From contig CAYXNJ010000006.1 of the NCBI GenBank assembly GCA_964466465.1, forward strand, positions 7,254 to 71,253: a stretch of 64,000 nt of DNA, read 5' to 3'. Below the pieces are notes generated by a model. It saw only the letters and a list, made by a program, of their open reading frames with translations. It had not been told where the DNA came from and searched no databases. Below are positions 17,492 to 25,800 of the stretch, piece by piece. A program made the translations under genes and the position numbers. Origin of the DNA: Sulfurospirillum sp964466465. Lineage in GTDB: Bacteria; Campylobacterota; Campylobacteria; Campylobacterales; Sulfurospirillaceae. Position 1 is the first letter of the stretch. Each line of letters begins with the position of its first letter.

Positions 17492-18776
17492 AATCTCTAT
17501 CGTTACGTTGATTTCAATCTTCTTTGCGTTGACATTGGTTGTGATTAATATTGCGTTGGTGATTGAATACAAAAGGCAAATGAGTGATTTGCAATTTTTT
17601 ACCTTTCAACGTTTTATGATGGCGATGAAAGTAGCCTTTCATAACGATGTTGATAAAGAGGCAACACTGTCAAAATTAGGTGTTCGCATAAGTACAAAAG
17701 ATAAGCATACCTTACTCACAGAAGGGGTGAAGCTTTTGGAAGACCCTTTTTCTGATATGCTAATGTACGAGAAAAAACTCTACTTTGTTCATAGAGCGCC
17801 TCCACATCCACCTCCGCCACCGCCTCCATCGTTTGGGTTTAACGAAGGATTTGCTCCTCCTTCATTGCCGCAAAAAATGGATGAACCACCCATACTTGAA
17901 AATACCGAAACGTTTTCTCTGTATCGTTTATGGATTTTAGGTGGAGTAATTAACACCCTTTTGCTTCTTTTCTTTGGCATTGTTTTACGAAAGCTTTTAC
18001 GACTTCGCCATCTTAAACGAGCGATTCATACTTTTGGAGATACAAAAAAATTTCAAGCTATTGGTGTGGAGAGTGAAGATGAACTGGGTGAAATTGCTGC
18101 AGAGTTCAATTTGGCTATGGAGAAAATTCATCTGCTTAAAGAGGCACGTACACTTTTTTTACGCAATATTTTGCATGAACTTAAAACGCCGATCATGAAA
18201 GGCAAGATTCTCTCTAATTCGTTAGACAATATCAAACAGCAGCCTCAATTAGAACGCATTTTTGAGCGCCTTGAAACGCTTCTTGGCGAGATGGTCAAAG
18301 TAGAAAAACTCAGCTCAAACGAGTGGGTTATGGATGCAAAAGAGTATCGTTTGGTTGATGTTTTAGATCATGCGATGGATTTACTGCTCTTAGGCGATAC
18401 AAAGCGCATTTCCATTGTGCCACAAGAGATGGCACCGCTTGTTTGTGTCGATTTTGAACTGTTTGCAACCGCGATTAAAAACCTTTTAGACAATGCCCTC
18501 AAACACAGTACGGGTCGTGTTGAGGTTGATTTGTGTGCACAGAGTATCAGCATATGCAGTGAGGGGGAGAAAATTCCTAACGAGCGACTTGATTTTACAC
18601 GGGCGTTCAATCGAACCGTAGAGGGTGCTAGTAGCGGTTTAGGACTTGGGCTGTACATCGCCAATGCAATTGTTGCAAAACATGGGTTTGAACTCAGTTA
18701 TTTACACGTAGAAGGACAAAACTACTTTACGATTCATTTTCAAGAAAGCGAAGTGGAGAAGAACTCTCCACGCTAG
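17484..18776 (+). CDS. ArsS-like sensor histidine kinase with proline-rich periplasmic loop
   Basis: The ATG at 17484 is chosen because it overlaps the regulator stop and places the first hydrophobic segment (VTLISIFFALTLVVIN) at the N-terminus; the product is 430 residues. A periplasmic loop of about 120 residues holds a Pro-rich run (HPPPPPPPSFGF), then comes a second membrane segment, HAMP-like linker, the phospho-acceptor His in LHELKTPIMKG, and an ATPase domain (NLLDNALKHS, GLGLGLYIAN). It should phosphorylate the upstream regulator. The architecture matches the ArsS family of acid or metabolite sensors. The stop shares CTAG with the convergent CheY-like gene. Confidence 0.9.
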   Translation: MRKISIVTLISIFFALTLVVINIALVIEYKRQMSDLQFFTFQRFMMAMKVAFHNDVDKEATLSKLGVRISTKDKHTLLTEGVKLLEDPFSDMLMYEKKLYFVHRAPPHPPPPPPPSFGFNEGFAPPSLPQKMDEPPILENTETFSLYRLWILGGVINTLLLLFFGIVLRKLLRLRHLKRAIHTFGDTKKFQAIGVESEDELGEIAAEFNLAMEKIHLLKEARTLFLRNILHELKTPIMKGKILSNSLDNIKQQPQLERIFERLETLLGEMVKVEKLSSNEWVMDAKEYRLVDVLDHAMDLLLLGDTKRISIVPQEMAPLVCVDFELFATAIKNLLDNALKHSTGRVEVDLCAQSISICSEGEKIPNERLDFTRAFNRTVEGASSGLGLGLYIANAIVAKHGFELSYLHVEGQNYFTIHFQESEVEKNSPR

Positions 18777-19129
18777 ATGATGTCTTTAAGCTTTTCACGA
18801 AGAACATAGGCTGTAAAAGGCTTAACGATGTAGTTGTTTACACCTTCTTTGATTGCGGTAATGACTTCACGTTTACCACCTTCTGTGGTTACCATAATGA
18901 TAGGAGTATGTTTATACTCTTCCATCGCTCGGATGCTTCGTACAAGCTCTAATCCGTTCATTTTAGGCATATTCCAGTCTGTCATGATGGCATCAAATTT
19001 TTGATCTTTGATCTTTTTAAGCGCATCAAGTCCATCTTCTGCCTCAGTCGCACTATACCCGATAGTACCTAAAGTATTACACAAAATTCTGCGCATTGTT
19101 GAGCTATCATCAACAACTAAAAAATGCAT
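18773..19129 (-). CDS. CheY-like single-domain response regulator
   Basis: A 118-residue receiver with no output domain. It has the acidic pair in LVVDDSSTMRR, the phospho-acceptor Asp in MTDWNMPKMNG, the Thr in MVTTEGGK and the Lys in IVKPFTA. The sequence is close to flagellar CheY, so it probably binds FliM and reverses motor rotation, but other single-domain regulators look alike. AAAGGA precedes the start. It stands alone, convergent with the kinase; no other chemotaxis gene is adjacent. Confidence 0.85.
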   Translation of the reverse strand: MHFLVVDDSSTMRRILCNTLGTIGYSATEAEDGLDALKKIKDQKFDAIMTDWNMPKMNGLELVRSIRAMEEYKHTPIIMVTTEGGKREVITAIKEGVNNYIVKPFTAYVLREKLKDII

Positions 19130-19311
19130 GTTCAGTCCTTTTAAAAATCTTCTTTCTAATTACAAGCAAAAAGTGTTCACTTTTTTAGAAAGAGAACTTT
19201 TGCAGAGTAAATTTTAATAAAGAATGGCTATAAATGGGTTGAAAAAATATGTTAGAAACATTTTAGACAGATAGCTGTACAATGCGTTTCTATTTTGATC
19301 AAGGAGAAGAG

Positions 19312-19581
19312 ATGTTCAAACGTTTCTTAATCGTTCTAGCAGGTGTAGCGCTGCTAAGTTCAGGCGTGTTTGCGCAAAGCAGTGTTTCAAGTGACACAAC
19401 GCAAACTAAGAAAAAACATAGTGAAAAAGATGTCAAAACAAAAGCAAATAAAACTGCTCAAAAAAACGTCAAATCATCTACAAAAACCGCAGCTAAAAAA
19501 GCACCTTCTAAGTCTTCTAAAGAGACTTTAGCTGCAAAGAAAAAGAGCAAAAAGAGTGCTAAAAACTCTACAATAGCTTAA
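19312..19581 (+). CDS. Small exported Lys/Ala/Ser-rich protein
   Basis: An 89-residue protein. The start at 19312 follows AAGGAG and gives a standard signal peptide (FLIVLAGVALLSSGVFAQS, cleavage after Ala-Gln region likely). The mature part is about one third lysine with Ala, Ser and Thr, like histone H1 tails, and contains no Cys or aromatic residues. It is probably disordered and strongly basic in the periplasm. A role in binding nucleic acid, LPS or peptidoglycan could be imagined, but none is shown. Confidence 0.65.
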   Translation: MFKRFLIVLAGVALLSSGVFAQSSVSSDTTQTKKKHSEKDVKTKANKTAQKNVKSSTKTAAKKAPSKSSKETLAAKKKSKKSAKNSTIA

Positions 19582-19586
19582 AATGT

Positions 19587-19636
19587 CTAAAAGCTCTTAG
19601 GCACAAATACTATAAGAGCTTTTAGAGAATTTTTTA
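19587..19636 (+). terminator. Strong terminator after the Lys-rich gene
   Basis: A perfect 13-bp stem, CTAAAAGCTCTTA (19587-19599) with TAAGAGCTTTTAG (19613-19625), is followed by AGAATTTTTT. Confidence 0.85.
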
Positions 19637-19771
19637 AGCAAATCCACTGTACAATCCTCTCAATGCACGACGTCTAAGGCTTAGACAAACATAATCGTAA
19701 TAACTTCTTTATTTACCTGCTTTTATGTTTTTCACCTCTTCGTGCCACATCTTAATTAGTAAGGATTTCCT

Positions 19772-20860
19772 ATGCAAAGAAGAGCGTTTATCAAAGGGTG
19801 TGTAGCACTAGGTGCAAGCTCCGTTATTCTTCCTCAAGTTTCGATTTTGGAGGCAAGTGAGCCAAAGTCAAAAACACGTATTTTTTTCGTCAAAAATAGC
19901 TACAACCTCAAACATGAAAATAAAAATGGTTTTACCAAACTATGGATTCCTCTTCCATTAGAGAGTAGCTACCAAAAGCTAAGCGATTTTAAATTTAACT
20001 CTAACGCAACGAGTGCCTATGTCACCGATAAAAACAGCTACAAAGCACGTACACTTTACGCTGAGTGGAAAAATGGCGGTGAAAAGATTTTAGAAGTCAC
20101 TTATACGATTACAACGTATGAACGTAACTCTGATCTTAGCAAAGCAACAGCTTCAACCAAATACCCAAAAGATGTTGCACACTACCTCAAACCAACAGCG
20201 CACATTCCAACGAGTGGTAAAGTCAAAGAGCTAGCCCTTAAAATCACAGAAAACAGCAAAACACCTCTTGAAAAAGCCAAAGCGATTTACGCATGGGTGA
20301 CAGAAAATATGTACCGCGATAACAACGTTGTAGGATGTGGTGTAGGCGATGCTGGTAAAGCAATCGAGCAAAACATTATGGGTGGAAAATGCACCGACAT
20401 TAGCTCTGTTTTTGTAGCGCTTCTTAGAAGTGCAGGAGTGCCTGCACGTGAGATTTTTGGTATTCGTTTAGGAAGCTCACGCTACTCAAAAGCATGCGGA
20501 AGCAGTGATGAAAAAGGACTGGCTAAAATTACGGGAGCGGAACATTGTCGTGCTGAGTTTTACCTTGATGGCGCAGGTTGGGTTCCATGCGATCCAGCAG
20601 ACGTTGCAAAAGTCATCTTGACCGAGAAAATGACGCTGAACGACCCGCTTATCAAAGAGGTTAGGGAGTATTTCTTCGGCAACTGGGAGATGAACTGGAT
20701 GGGCTACAACACGGCGCGTGACTTTGTACTTACCCCAACGCCAGCGCAAAAACCACTCAATATGTTTGGCTACCCGTACGGCGAAGTGGAAGATGAAGTG
20801 CTAGATTACTACGCACCAGCAGCGTTTAGTTATAGTTTTATCTCACAAGAGAAACTCTAA
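19772..20860 (+). CDS. Tat-exported transglutaminase-like protein
   Basis: A 362-residue protein with a twin-arginine signal (QRRAFIKG, then a hydrophobic stretch to about residue 28). The transglutaminase-like core shows the catalytic Cys in GGKCTDISSVFVALL near 210, the His in AEHCRAEFYLD near 256 and the Asp in CDPADV near 275, in the correct order. Such periplasmic proteins are usually thiol proteases or amidases, not true cross-linking enzymes. Export in folded form is unusual for this family and may mean a bound metal or partner. It is followed three bases later by a MerT-like gene and likely forms an operon with it. Confidence 0.85.
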   Translation: MQRRAFIKGCVALGASSVILPQVSILEASEPKSKTRIFFVKNSYNLKHENKNGFTKLWIPLPLESSYQKLSDFKFNSNATSAYVTDKNSYKARTLYAEWKNGGEKILEVTYTITTYERNSDLSKATASTKYPKDVAHYLKPTAHIPTSGKVKELALKITENSKTPLEKAKAIYAWVTENMYRDNNVVGCGVGDAGKAIEQNIMGGKCTDISSVFVALLRSAGVPAREIFGIRLGSSRYSKACGSSDEKGLAKITGAEHCRAEFYLDGAGWVPCDPADVAKVILTEKMTLNDPLIKEVREYFFGNWEMNWMGYNTARDFVLTPTPAQKPLNMFGYPYGEVEDEVLDYYAPAAFSYSFISQEKL

Positions 20861-20863
20861 TCA

Positions 20864-21196
20864 ATGAAAAAAGAGATTCTAGGCGTTTTAACAGCACTGC
20901 TTTCAGCCTTTGCGGCAACCGCATGCTGTCTGCCTCCACTGCTGTTTTTACTCTTTGGAATCTCGTTTGGATTTCTAAGTTTCTTAGAAGTCCTTACCCC
21001 ATTTCGCATACCACTCTCCTTATTGTCGCTCTTTGTTTTGTGGCTTTCATGGCGAAGTTACGCGCATCATACCTTTACCTGTAATCCTCAAAAGAAAAAG
21101 CGTTATATCTGGTTTTATTCGCTGACTTTAGGGTTGATTTTACTGATATTGCTCTACCCCGAATGGGCAAATTTTTTGATAGGAAACGATGAATGA
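20864..21196 (+). CDS. MerT-like membrane transporter
   Basis: A 110-residue membrane protein with three hydrophobic segments. The first contains the Cys-Cys pair in TACCLPPLLFLLFG, as in mercuric transporter MerT, and a further Cys follows in the loop HHTFTCNPQ. MerT passes Hg(II) from periplasmic MerP across the inner membrane; here no merA or merR is nearby, so another thiophilic metal is equally likely. It overlaps the MerP-like gene by an ATGA junction. Confidence 0.75.
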   Translation: MKKEILGVLTALLSAFAATACCLPPLLFLLFGISFGFLSFLEVLTPFRIPLSLLSLFVLWLSWRSYAHHTFTCNPQKKKRYIWFYSLTLGLILLILLYPEWANFLIGNDE

Positions 21197-21468
21197 AAAA
21201 ATGGTTGATACTCCTTTTGCCGTTGATGCTCTTTGCCAAAGAAGAAGTGGTCATCAAAGTAGCTGAAATGCACTGCCCGATGTGCACCACAGCGGTCAAA
21301 AAAGCACTCAAAAGCGTTGAGGGCGTGGAAAATACTAAAGTAACATTGGAGACAAAACTAGCCGTCGTCATTGCCAAAGATGGCATCGACGATAAGACGT
21401 TTTTAGAAGCGGTGAAAACGACAGGGTATGAGGGCGAGATGGTGTCACGTAAGCATTTGAAAGAGTAG
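21193..21468 (+). CDS. MerP-like periplasmic heavy-metal-binding protein
   Basis: A 91-residue HMA-domain protein with an N-terminal signal (WLILLLPLMLFAKEE). The metal-binding motif is MHCPMC, followed by the family block AVKKALKSVEGV. It should hand a soft metal ion to the MerT-like membrane protein. The motif differs from classical GMTCxxC of MerP by His-Cys-Pro-Met, which is nearer to copper-type or generic HMA domains. The metal is not decided by sequence. Confidence 0.8.
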   Translation: MKKWLILLLPLMLFAKEEVVIKVAEMHCPMCTTAVKKALKSVEGVENTKVTLETKLAVVIAKDGIDDKTFLEAVKTTGYEGEMVSRKHLKE

Positions 21469-21607
21469 GCTATTTTTTCTTTCTTTGCATGCAAAGATTA
21501 TCAAAAAAATGATTGAAACAACCTCTCTTAGGTGACTATCCACATTTGCGTGCTAAACTTTCACAAGCCAAAATTCTGGTTAAAATTTTTACATGTAAAG
21601 GCAAATT

Positions 21608-22234
21608 ATGGGTGATTATGCTTTTCTTTTAGCGATAGCGACGGTATTTATGTTAGGGACGATGAGTCCGGGACCTAGTTTTATCTTAATCGCCAAAACG
21701 GCTGTTTCAAAGTCTCGCAAAGAGGGGTTTGGTGTGGCGATTGGTTTGGGAATGGGCGCGGTTGTCTTTTCACTCTTAGCCATCTTCGGACTCTACGCTA
21801 TTTTAGAAACCGTGCCTTTTTTGTACGGCGCTTTAAAAGTAGCAGGAGGCATGTACCTTGTCTATTTAGCCTATAAGATGTGGAAACACGCCGATACACC
21901 TTTAGAGACCACGCTTAGTTTGGAGCAAAAACCAAAGAGTTTTTTCAAAGCTGTTTTATTTGGTTTTGCGACACAGATGAGCAACCCAAAAACGGCGATC
22001 ATCATCGGAAGTATTTTTGCGGCACTGCTTCCAAAAGAGGTACCGCCTTTTGGAACGCTGTTTATCTGCCTGATCGCGTTTATCATCGATGCTTCGTGGT
22101 ACTCGTGTGTTGTCGGACTGTTATCGACGCAAAAAGCACAAAAAATTTATTTGCGCACGAAGAAATACATCGATAGAATCGCAGGAAGTGTATTGGGAAT
22201 TTTAGGTCTTAAATTGGCGTTTGATAGGGTGTAG
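21608..22234 (+). CDS. LysE family translocator
   Basis: A 208-residue membrane protein with five to six hydrophobic segments and the family signature MSPGPSFILIAKTAV near residue 20. LysE/RhtB proteins export amino acids or homoserine lactones; the substrate cannot be assigned. Eight bases upstream of the ATG is the 12-bp palindrome TTTACATGTAAA (21588-21599), which includes the AAAGG used as ribosome site. Confidence 0.87.
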   Translation: MGDYAFLLAIATVFMLGTMSPGPSFILIAKTAVSKSRKEGFGVAIGLGMGAVVFSLLAIFGLYAILETVPFLYGALKVAGGMYLVYLAYKMWKHADTPLETTLSLEQKPKSFFKAVLFGFATQMSNPKTAIIIGSIFAALLPKEVPPFGTLFICLIAFIIDASWYSCVVGLLSTQKAQKIYLRTKKYIDRIAGSVLGILGLKLAFDRV

Positions 22235-22251
22235 TTAAATAAAATAAAAGA

Positions 22252-22280
22252 GGCGAGATGGCGTGATTTTCTCACGCCAC
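22252..22280 (-). terminator. Terminator of the DEAD-box helicase gene
   Basis: GGCGTGA (22260-22266) pairs with TCACGCC (22272-22278). Read on the minus strand it follows the helicase stop and is followed by a T-rich tract (22236-22251). It may also stop the convergent LysE transcript. Confidence 0.7.
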
Positions 22281-22290
22281 TCTCTTAAAA

Positions 22291-24057
22291 TTAGTCTTTT
22301 TTGTAAGCGTTTCTTGGAGCAGATTTAGGAGCGCGATCACTACGTGGTGCTCCACTTGGTTTGTCGCCTCTTGGTGCGCGTGGTGGTCTGCTATCGCCAC
22401 TGTCACGGTTGCCTTTGTATCCGCCACCGTCACGTGAACCTGAAGATCTACCGCCTTCTTTTGCAAAAGGGTTACGGCTTTCACCTCTGTCACTTCTAGG
22501 CACACCATCCCCTCTTGGAGGACGTGCATCTCTGCTTGCTCCACCATCGCGTGAGCTTGAGCCTTTGTATCCGCCACTGTCACGTGAGCCGCCATCACGG
22601 CTTCCACGGTATCCGCTTCCATCGCGTGAACCGCCAGAGTTGCCTCTGTATCCGCCACGTCCGCCATCACGGCTTCCTCTATAGCCACCGCGTCCGCCAC
22701 GGCTATTTTCACGCTCTTCGATGTTTTTAACAACATTTTCCAATGTTTTTTTATCAAGACCGATTTTATCTGGACCGACTGGTGTATTTTCTTTCAATAA
22801 GTTTGAGAGAAGTTTAAGTGCGATTTGAGACATATCCATCTCATCTTCTAAAATAGCAAGAAGTTTAGACGCATTTTCGTTGAGCTCAGCACTTTTTATC
22901 TCTTCTGCGATTTTTACAAGTTTGTGCTCTTTTACGTCTCTTAAACTTGGAACAATTCTGTGCTCCATTTTTGAGCCTACTTTTTTACTGATTCTCTGCA
23001 TTGAGTGAAATTCGATAGGTGTTACAAGCGTAATCGCTGTACCTTTTTTACCAGCACGTCCTGTTCTACCAATACGGTGAACATAGCTCTCTGGATCAAA
23101 TGGCATATGGTAGTTGAAAACGTGAGTGATGTCAGCAACATTTAGACCACGTGCCGCAACATCGGTTGCTACAAGGATTTCGATTTGTGAACCACGGAAT
23201 GCTTTAATAACGCTCTCACGTTGATTTTGCTCCATATCGCCGTGTAAGCCTTTTGCTGCGTAACCCACCGCCATAAGCTGTGTTGAAAGACGATCAACCT
23301 CTTTTTTAGTACGGCAGAACACGATTGATTTTTCAGGCTCTAAAGCGTCCAAAAGACGAATCATCGCATCATCTCTTTCGTATTCGTTGATCACATAGTA
23401 AAGTTGTTCAATGTCATCGTTTGTAGTGCTATCTTTTGGTGTGATGCTCACAAATTTTGGTTCGTGAAGAATTTTTGTAGCAAGTTTTTTAATAGGATCT
23501 GGCATGGTCGCTGAGAAAAGAAGCGTTTGGCGCTCTTTTGGAAGGTAGGTAAAGATCTCTTCGATGTCTTCTAAGAAGCCCATATCAAGCATCTCATCAG
23601 CTTCATCTAAAACAACCATTTTTGGTGAAAAACCTGGAAGCTTGCCATTTTTAAGAAGGTCTAACATACGACCTGGTGTTGCGACGATAACGCTCGCGCC
23701 TTTTTCGATTAAGCCAATTTGACGGCTGTATGAACTACCGCCATAAATCGTTACGGTTTTGATGCCGCAAAAACGACCCAAAGAGTAAAGCTCGTCGCTC
23801 ACTTGTGTTGCGAGTTCGCGTGTTGGCGTGATAACTAAAAGTTGTACTTTATTGAGATTTGCATCGATCATACTCATAGTTGGAAGACCAAAAGCAGCTG
23901 TTTTACCTGTACCTGTTTGTGCTTGTGCGACGATGTCGTGTCCTTGAAGAACAAGAGGGATTGCCTCTGCTTGTACGGGACTTGGCTCTGTGAAGCCTGC
24001 CTCTGTGATGGCTTTGAGAATATCTTGGTGAAGACCAAAGGATTCAAATGTTTGCAT
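22291..24057 (-). CDS. DEAD-box RNA helicase with RGG/SRDG-rich C-terminal tail
   Basis: A 588-residue ATP-dependent RNA helicase. Q-motif PSPVQAEAIP, motif I AQTGTGKT near 46, DEAD box VLDEADEMLD, SATMP, and the C-terminal HRIGRTGRAG motif are all present. After about residue 455 the tail is made of RGG, YRGSRDGG and YKGSRDGG repeats to the Lys-rich end. Such tails bind RNA loosely and promote condensate formation in other organisms. The closest functional class is CsdA/RhlE-like helicases of cold adaptation and ribosome assembly. A long leader (24058 to about 24252) precedes it. Confidence 0.93.
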   Translation of the reverse strand: MQTFESFGLHQDILKAITEAGFTEPSPVQAEAIPLVLQGHDIVAQAQTGTGKTAAFGLPTMSMIDANLNKVQLLVITPTRELATQVSDELYSLGRFCGIKTVTIYGGSSYSRQIGLIEKGASVIVATPGRMLDLLKNGKLPGFSPKMVVLDEADEMLDMGFLEDIEEIFTYLPKERQTLLFSATMPDPIKKLATKILHEPKFVSITPKDSTTNDDIEQLYYVINEYERDDAMIRLLDALEPEKSIVFCRTKKEVDRLSTQLMAVGYAAKGLHGDMEQNQRESVIKAFRGSQIEILVATDVAARGLNVADITHVFNYHMPFDPESYVHRIGRTGRAGKKGTAITLVTPIEFHSMQRISKKVGSKMEHRIVPSLRDVKEHKLVKIAEEIKSAELNENASKLLAILEDEMDMSQIALKLLSNLLKENTPVGPDKIGLDKKTLENVVKNIEERENSRGGRGGYRGSRDGGRGGYRGNSGGSRDGSGYRGSRDGGSRDSGGYKGSSSRDGGASRDARPPRGDGVPRSDRGESRNPFAKEGGRSSGSRDGGGYKGNRDSGDSRPPRAPRGDKPSGAPRSDRAPKSAPRNAYKKD

Positions 24058-24264
24058 GTTTTATTCCATTATTATAAATTTTTCAAAACAAAACTAACGT
24101 GCGACGAAGCACAAACTCTAACTCATGTACATAAAAATTTTAATGGGGAACAAACCCGTCAATATCGTATGTAAAAACCTACATACTCACTGAGGATTTC
24201 TCAAATCTGGTAGGTTTTAGGTGAAGTTCTTTTTTAATGAAGCTCTGAAATTAAGGGCATTATA
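24058..24264 (-). promoter_or_regulatory. Promoter and structured 5' leader of the helicase gene
   Basis: On the minus strand TATAAT lies at 24264-24259, giving a leader of about 195 bases. In it AAAACCTAC (24174-24182) pairs with GTAGGTTTT (24210-24218), and inside the loop GATTT (24195-24199) pairs with AAATC (24203-24207). A two-tier hairpin in a long leader is a plausible site for cold-shock or self-regulation by the helicase. The rest of the 389-base gap up to 24446 holds the acpP-like gene's upstream region; nothing else is seen there. Confidence 0.5.
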
Positions 24265-24446
24265 GTGGAATTAGTTTAAAACAATATTAAGGTTTGAAAG
24301 TGATTAGCAATAGATGTAAAGCATTAGCGTGACAATGTATCAGTTAAATAGGCTCGCAAAGGTGTTTTTTATGCTTTTTTATAAAAATCCAAGATAGGTT
24401 AAAGTACACTTGAACATAAAATCATACAGTTAAAGGTTAGAGTGTT

Positions 24447-24698
24447 ATGGTGCAGATGCAAACATTAAAAGAGATTTTGATTAAGAATTTAAAACTGGAA
24501 GATCTAACGCCTGAAGATATCGATGATACTATGCCTCTTTTTGGTGAGAATGGACTAGGGCTTGATTCGGTTGATTCTATTGAACTTGTTTTAACGGTCG
24601 ATAAAGAGTTTGGTGTCAAAATCACTGATTCTAAAACCTATGAGAGCATTTTTGCCAACGTTCAAAGTTTGTTAGACTTTATCAATGCCCAAAAATAG
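24447..24698 (+). CDS. Acyl carrier protein of the aryl-polyene-type cluster
   Basis: An 83-residue acyl carrier protein. The phosphopantetheine attachment serine is in GLDSVDSIEL near 46, the normal position for the family. It should carry the growing aryl-polyene chain. It opens a five-gene operon; its last 14 bases overlap the ketosynthase gene. Only this ACP is seen in the cluster, whereas the E. coli and Vibrio aryl-polyene clusters encode two, and no phosphopantetheinyl transferase is present. Confidence 0.88.
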   Translation: MVQMQTLKEILIKNLKLEDLTPEDIDDTMPLFGENGLGLDSVDSIELVLTVDKEFGVKITDSKTYESIFANVQSLLDFINAQK

Positions 24699-25800
24699 TG
24701 TTTTTGTAAACGGTTTCGAGTCTGTTTGCTGCGCGGGGGAAAATTGTGAAGCCCTATTTGAGGCGATTTGCAAGCAGCAAAGCGGTGTGAATGTTTACAG
24801 CGAATTTACACCCAACAAAGAGGTGGCTCTGGGTAAAATCAAAAAACCTTTTTCCATAGAGGCACTTTTAGAGCTTACATGTAAAAAGGTTTTAGAGCGA
24901 AGTGGGCTTGAAAATTTTGAGCACACGCTCCTTGTTGTCGGTTCCTCCGTGGGCGGAATGCAAATCACCGAGGAGATTTTTTTAAAAGAACACGCTTACA
25001 CCAACATTGACCCCAAACTTCACGTCATTGACGCCATAGCGCACCTTCTCTCTTCCAAATTTTCGTTCCAAGATGACATCTCGTTTTCAACTGCGTGTAC
25101 CTCAAGTGCCAATGCGCTTGGCTATGCGTACGAGATCATCGCTAAGGGTGTGTATAAAAACGTGTTAGTGGTGGGGTTTGATACGCTCTCTTTGACGACC
25201 ATACGAGGGTTTGACGCGCTTGGGGTGTTGAGTGCTTCTGCTTGCAAACCGTTTGACGTGAGTCGTGATGGTATGAATGTGGCAGAGGGCATCGCGGTTT
25301 TACTGCTTCAAAATGAGCCTCATGAAACGAGTGTTGAGCTACGAGGTGTTGGGTATAGCTCGGACGCGCATCACATGGCGCACCCTAGTCCTGATGGCGT
25401 GGGAGCACTTAGTGCTATGCAAAAAGCCTTAAAATGCGCTGGCATTGAGCCCTCTGCGGTGGGTTATGTGAATGCGCATGGTACGGGGACGCAGGCAAAT
25501 GATGAAAGCGAAGCGTGTGCCATTGAAACCCTTTTTGGAAGCAATGTGTTTGTAAGTTCGACCAAATCGATTACAGGGCATACTTTGGGAGCTGCGGGCG
25601 CACTTGAGGCGATTATTTGCGTGATGGCACTTCAAAAGCAAATCCTTCCACCCAATACGCATCTAAGTGAGCCAGAAAATAAAACGCTCAACCTTGTTAG
25701 TAGGGCTAAAGCACATACCTTTCGCTACGCTTTAAGCAATTCACTTGCCTTTGGTGGCAACAACACCTCACTTCTTTTTGGACTCCCCGATGAAGGTTAA
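24685..25800 (+). CDS. Beta-ketoacyl-ACP synthase (FabF-like) of the polyene cluster
   Basis: A 371-residue condensing enzyme. The active-site Cys is C138 in STACTSSANALG, the first His is in VNAHGTGTQAND near 264, and the second is in KSITGHTLGAAG near 298. It catalyses chain extension with malonyl-ACP. It is slightly shorter than typical FabF (about 410), with the N-terminal part compressed. Its stop overlaps the start of a ketosynthase-like partner; in aryl-polyene systems the ketosynthase acts as a heterodimer with an inactive partner. Confidence 0.9.
   Translation: MPKNSVFVNGFESVCCAGENCEALFEAICKQQSGVNVYSEFTPNKEVALGKIKKPFSIEALLELTCKKVLERSGLENFEHTLLVVGSSVGGMQITEEIFLKEHAYTNIDPKLHVIDAIAHLLSSKFSFQDDISFSTACTSSANALGYAYEIIAKGVYKNVLVVGFDTLSLTTIRGFDALGVLSASACKPFDVSRDGMNVAEGIAVLLLQNEPHETSVELRGVGYSSDAHHMAHPSPDGVGALSAMQKALKCAGIEPSAVGYVNAHGTGTQANDESEACAIETLFGSNVFVSSTKSITGHTLGAAGALEAIICVMALQKQILPPNTHLSEPENKTLNLVSRAKAHTFRYALSNSLAFGGNNTSLLFGLPDEG

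Noticed and set aside
21483..21496. CTTTGCATGCAAAG palindrome as another copy of the fdh operator
   Set aside because: It shares words with the 57659 sites, but the half-sites overlap in the opposite arrangement and it lies in a downstream region of MerP.
22361..22757. Pro-rich and other open frames opposite or alternative to the helicase tail
   Set aside because: They mirror the RGG repeats in other frames and have no ribosome site or family likeness.
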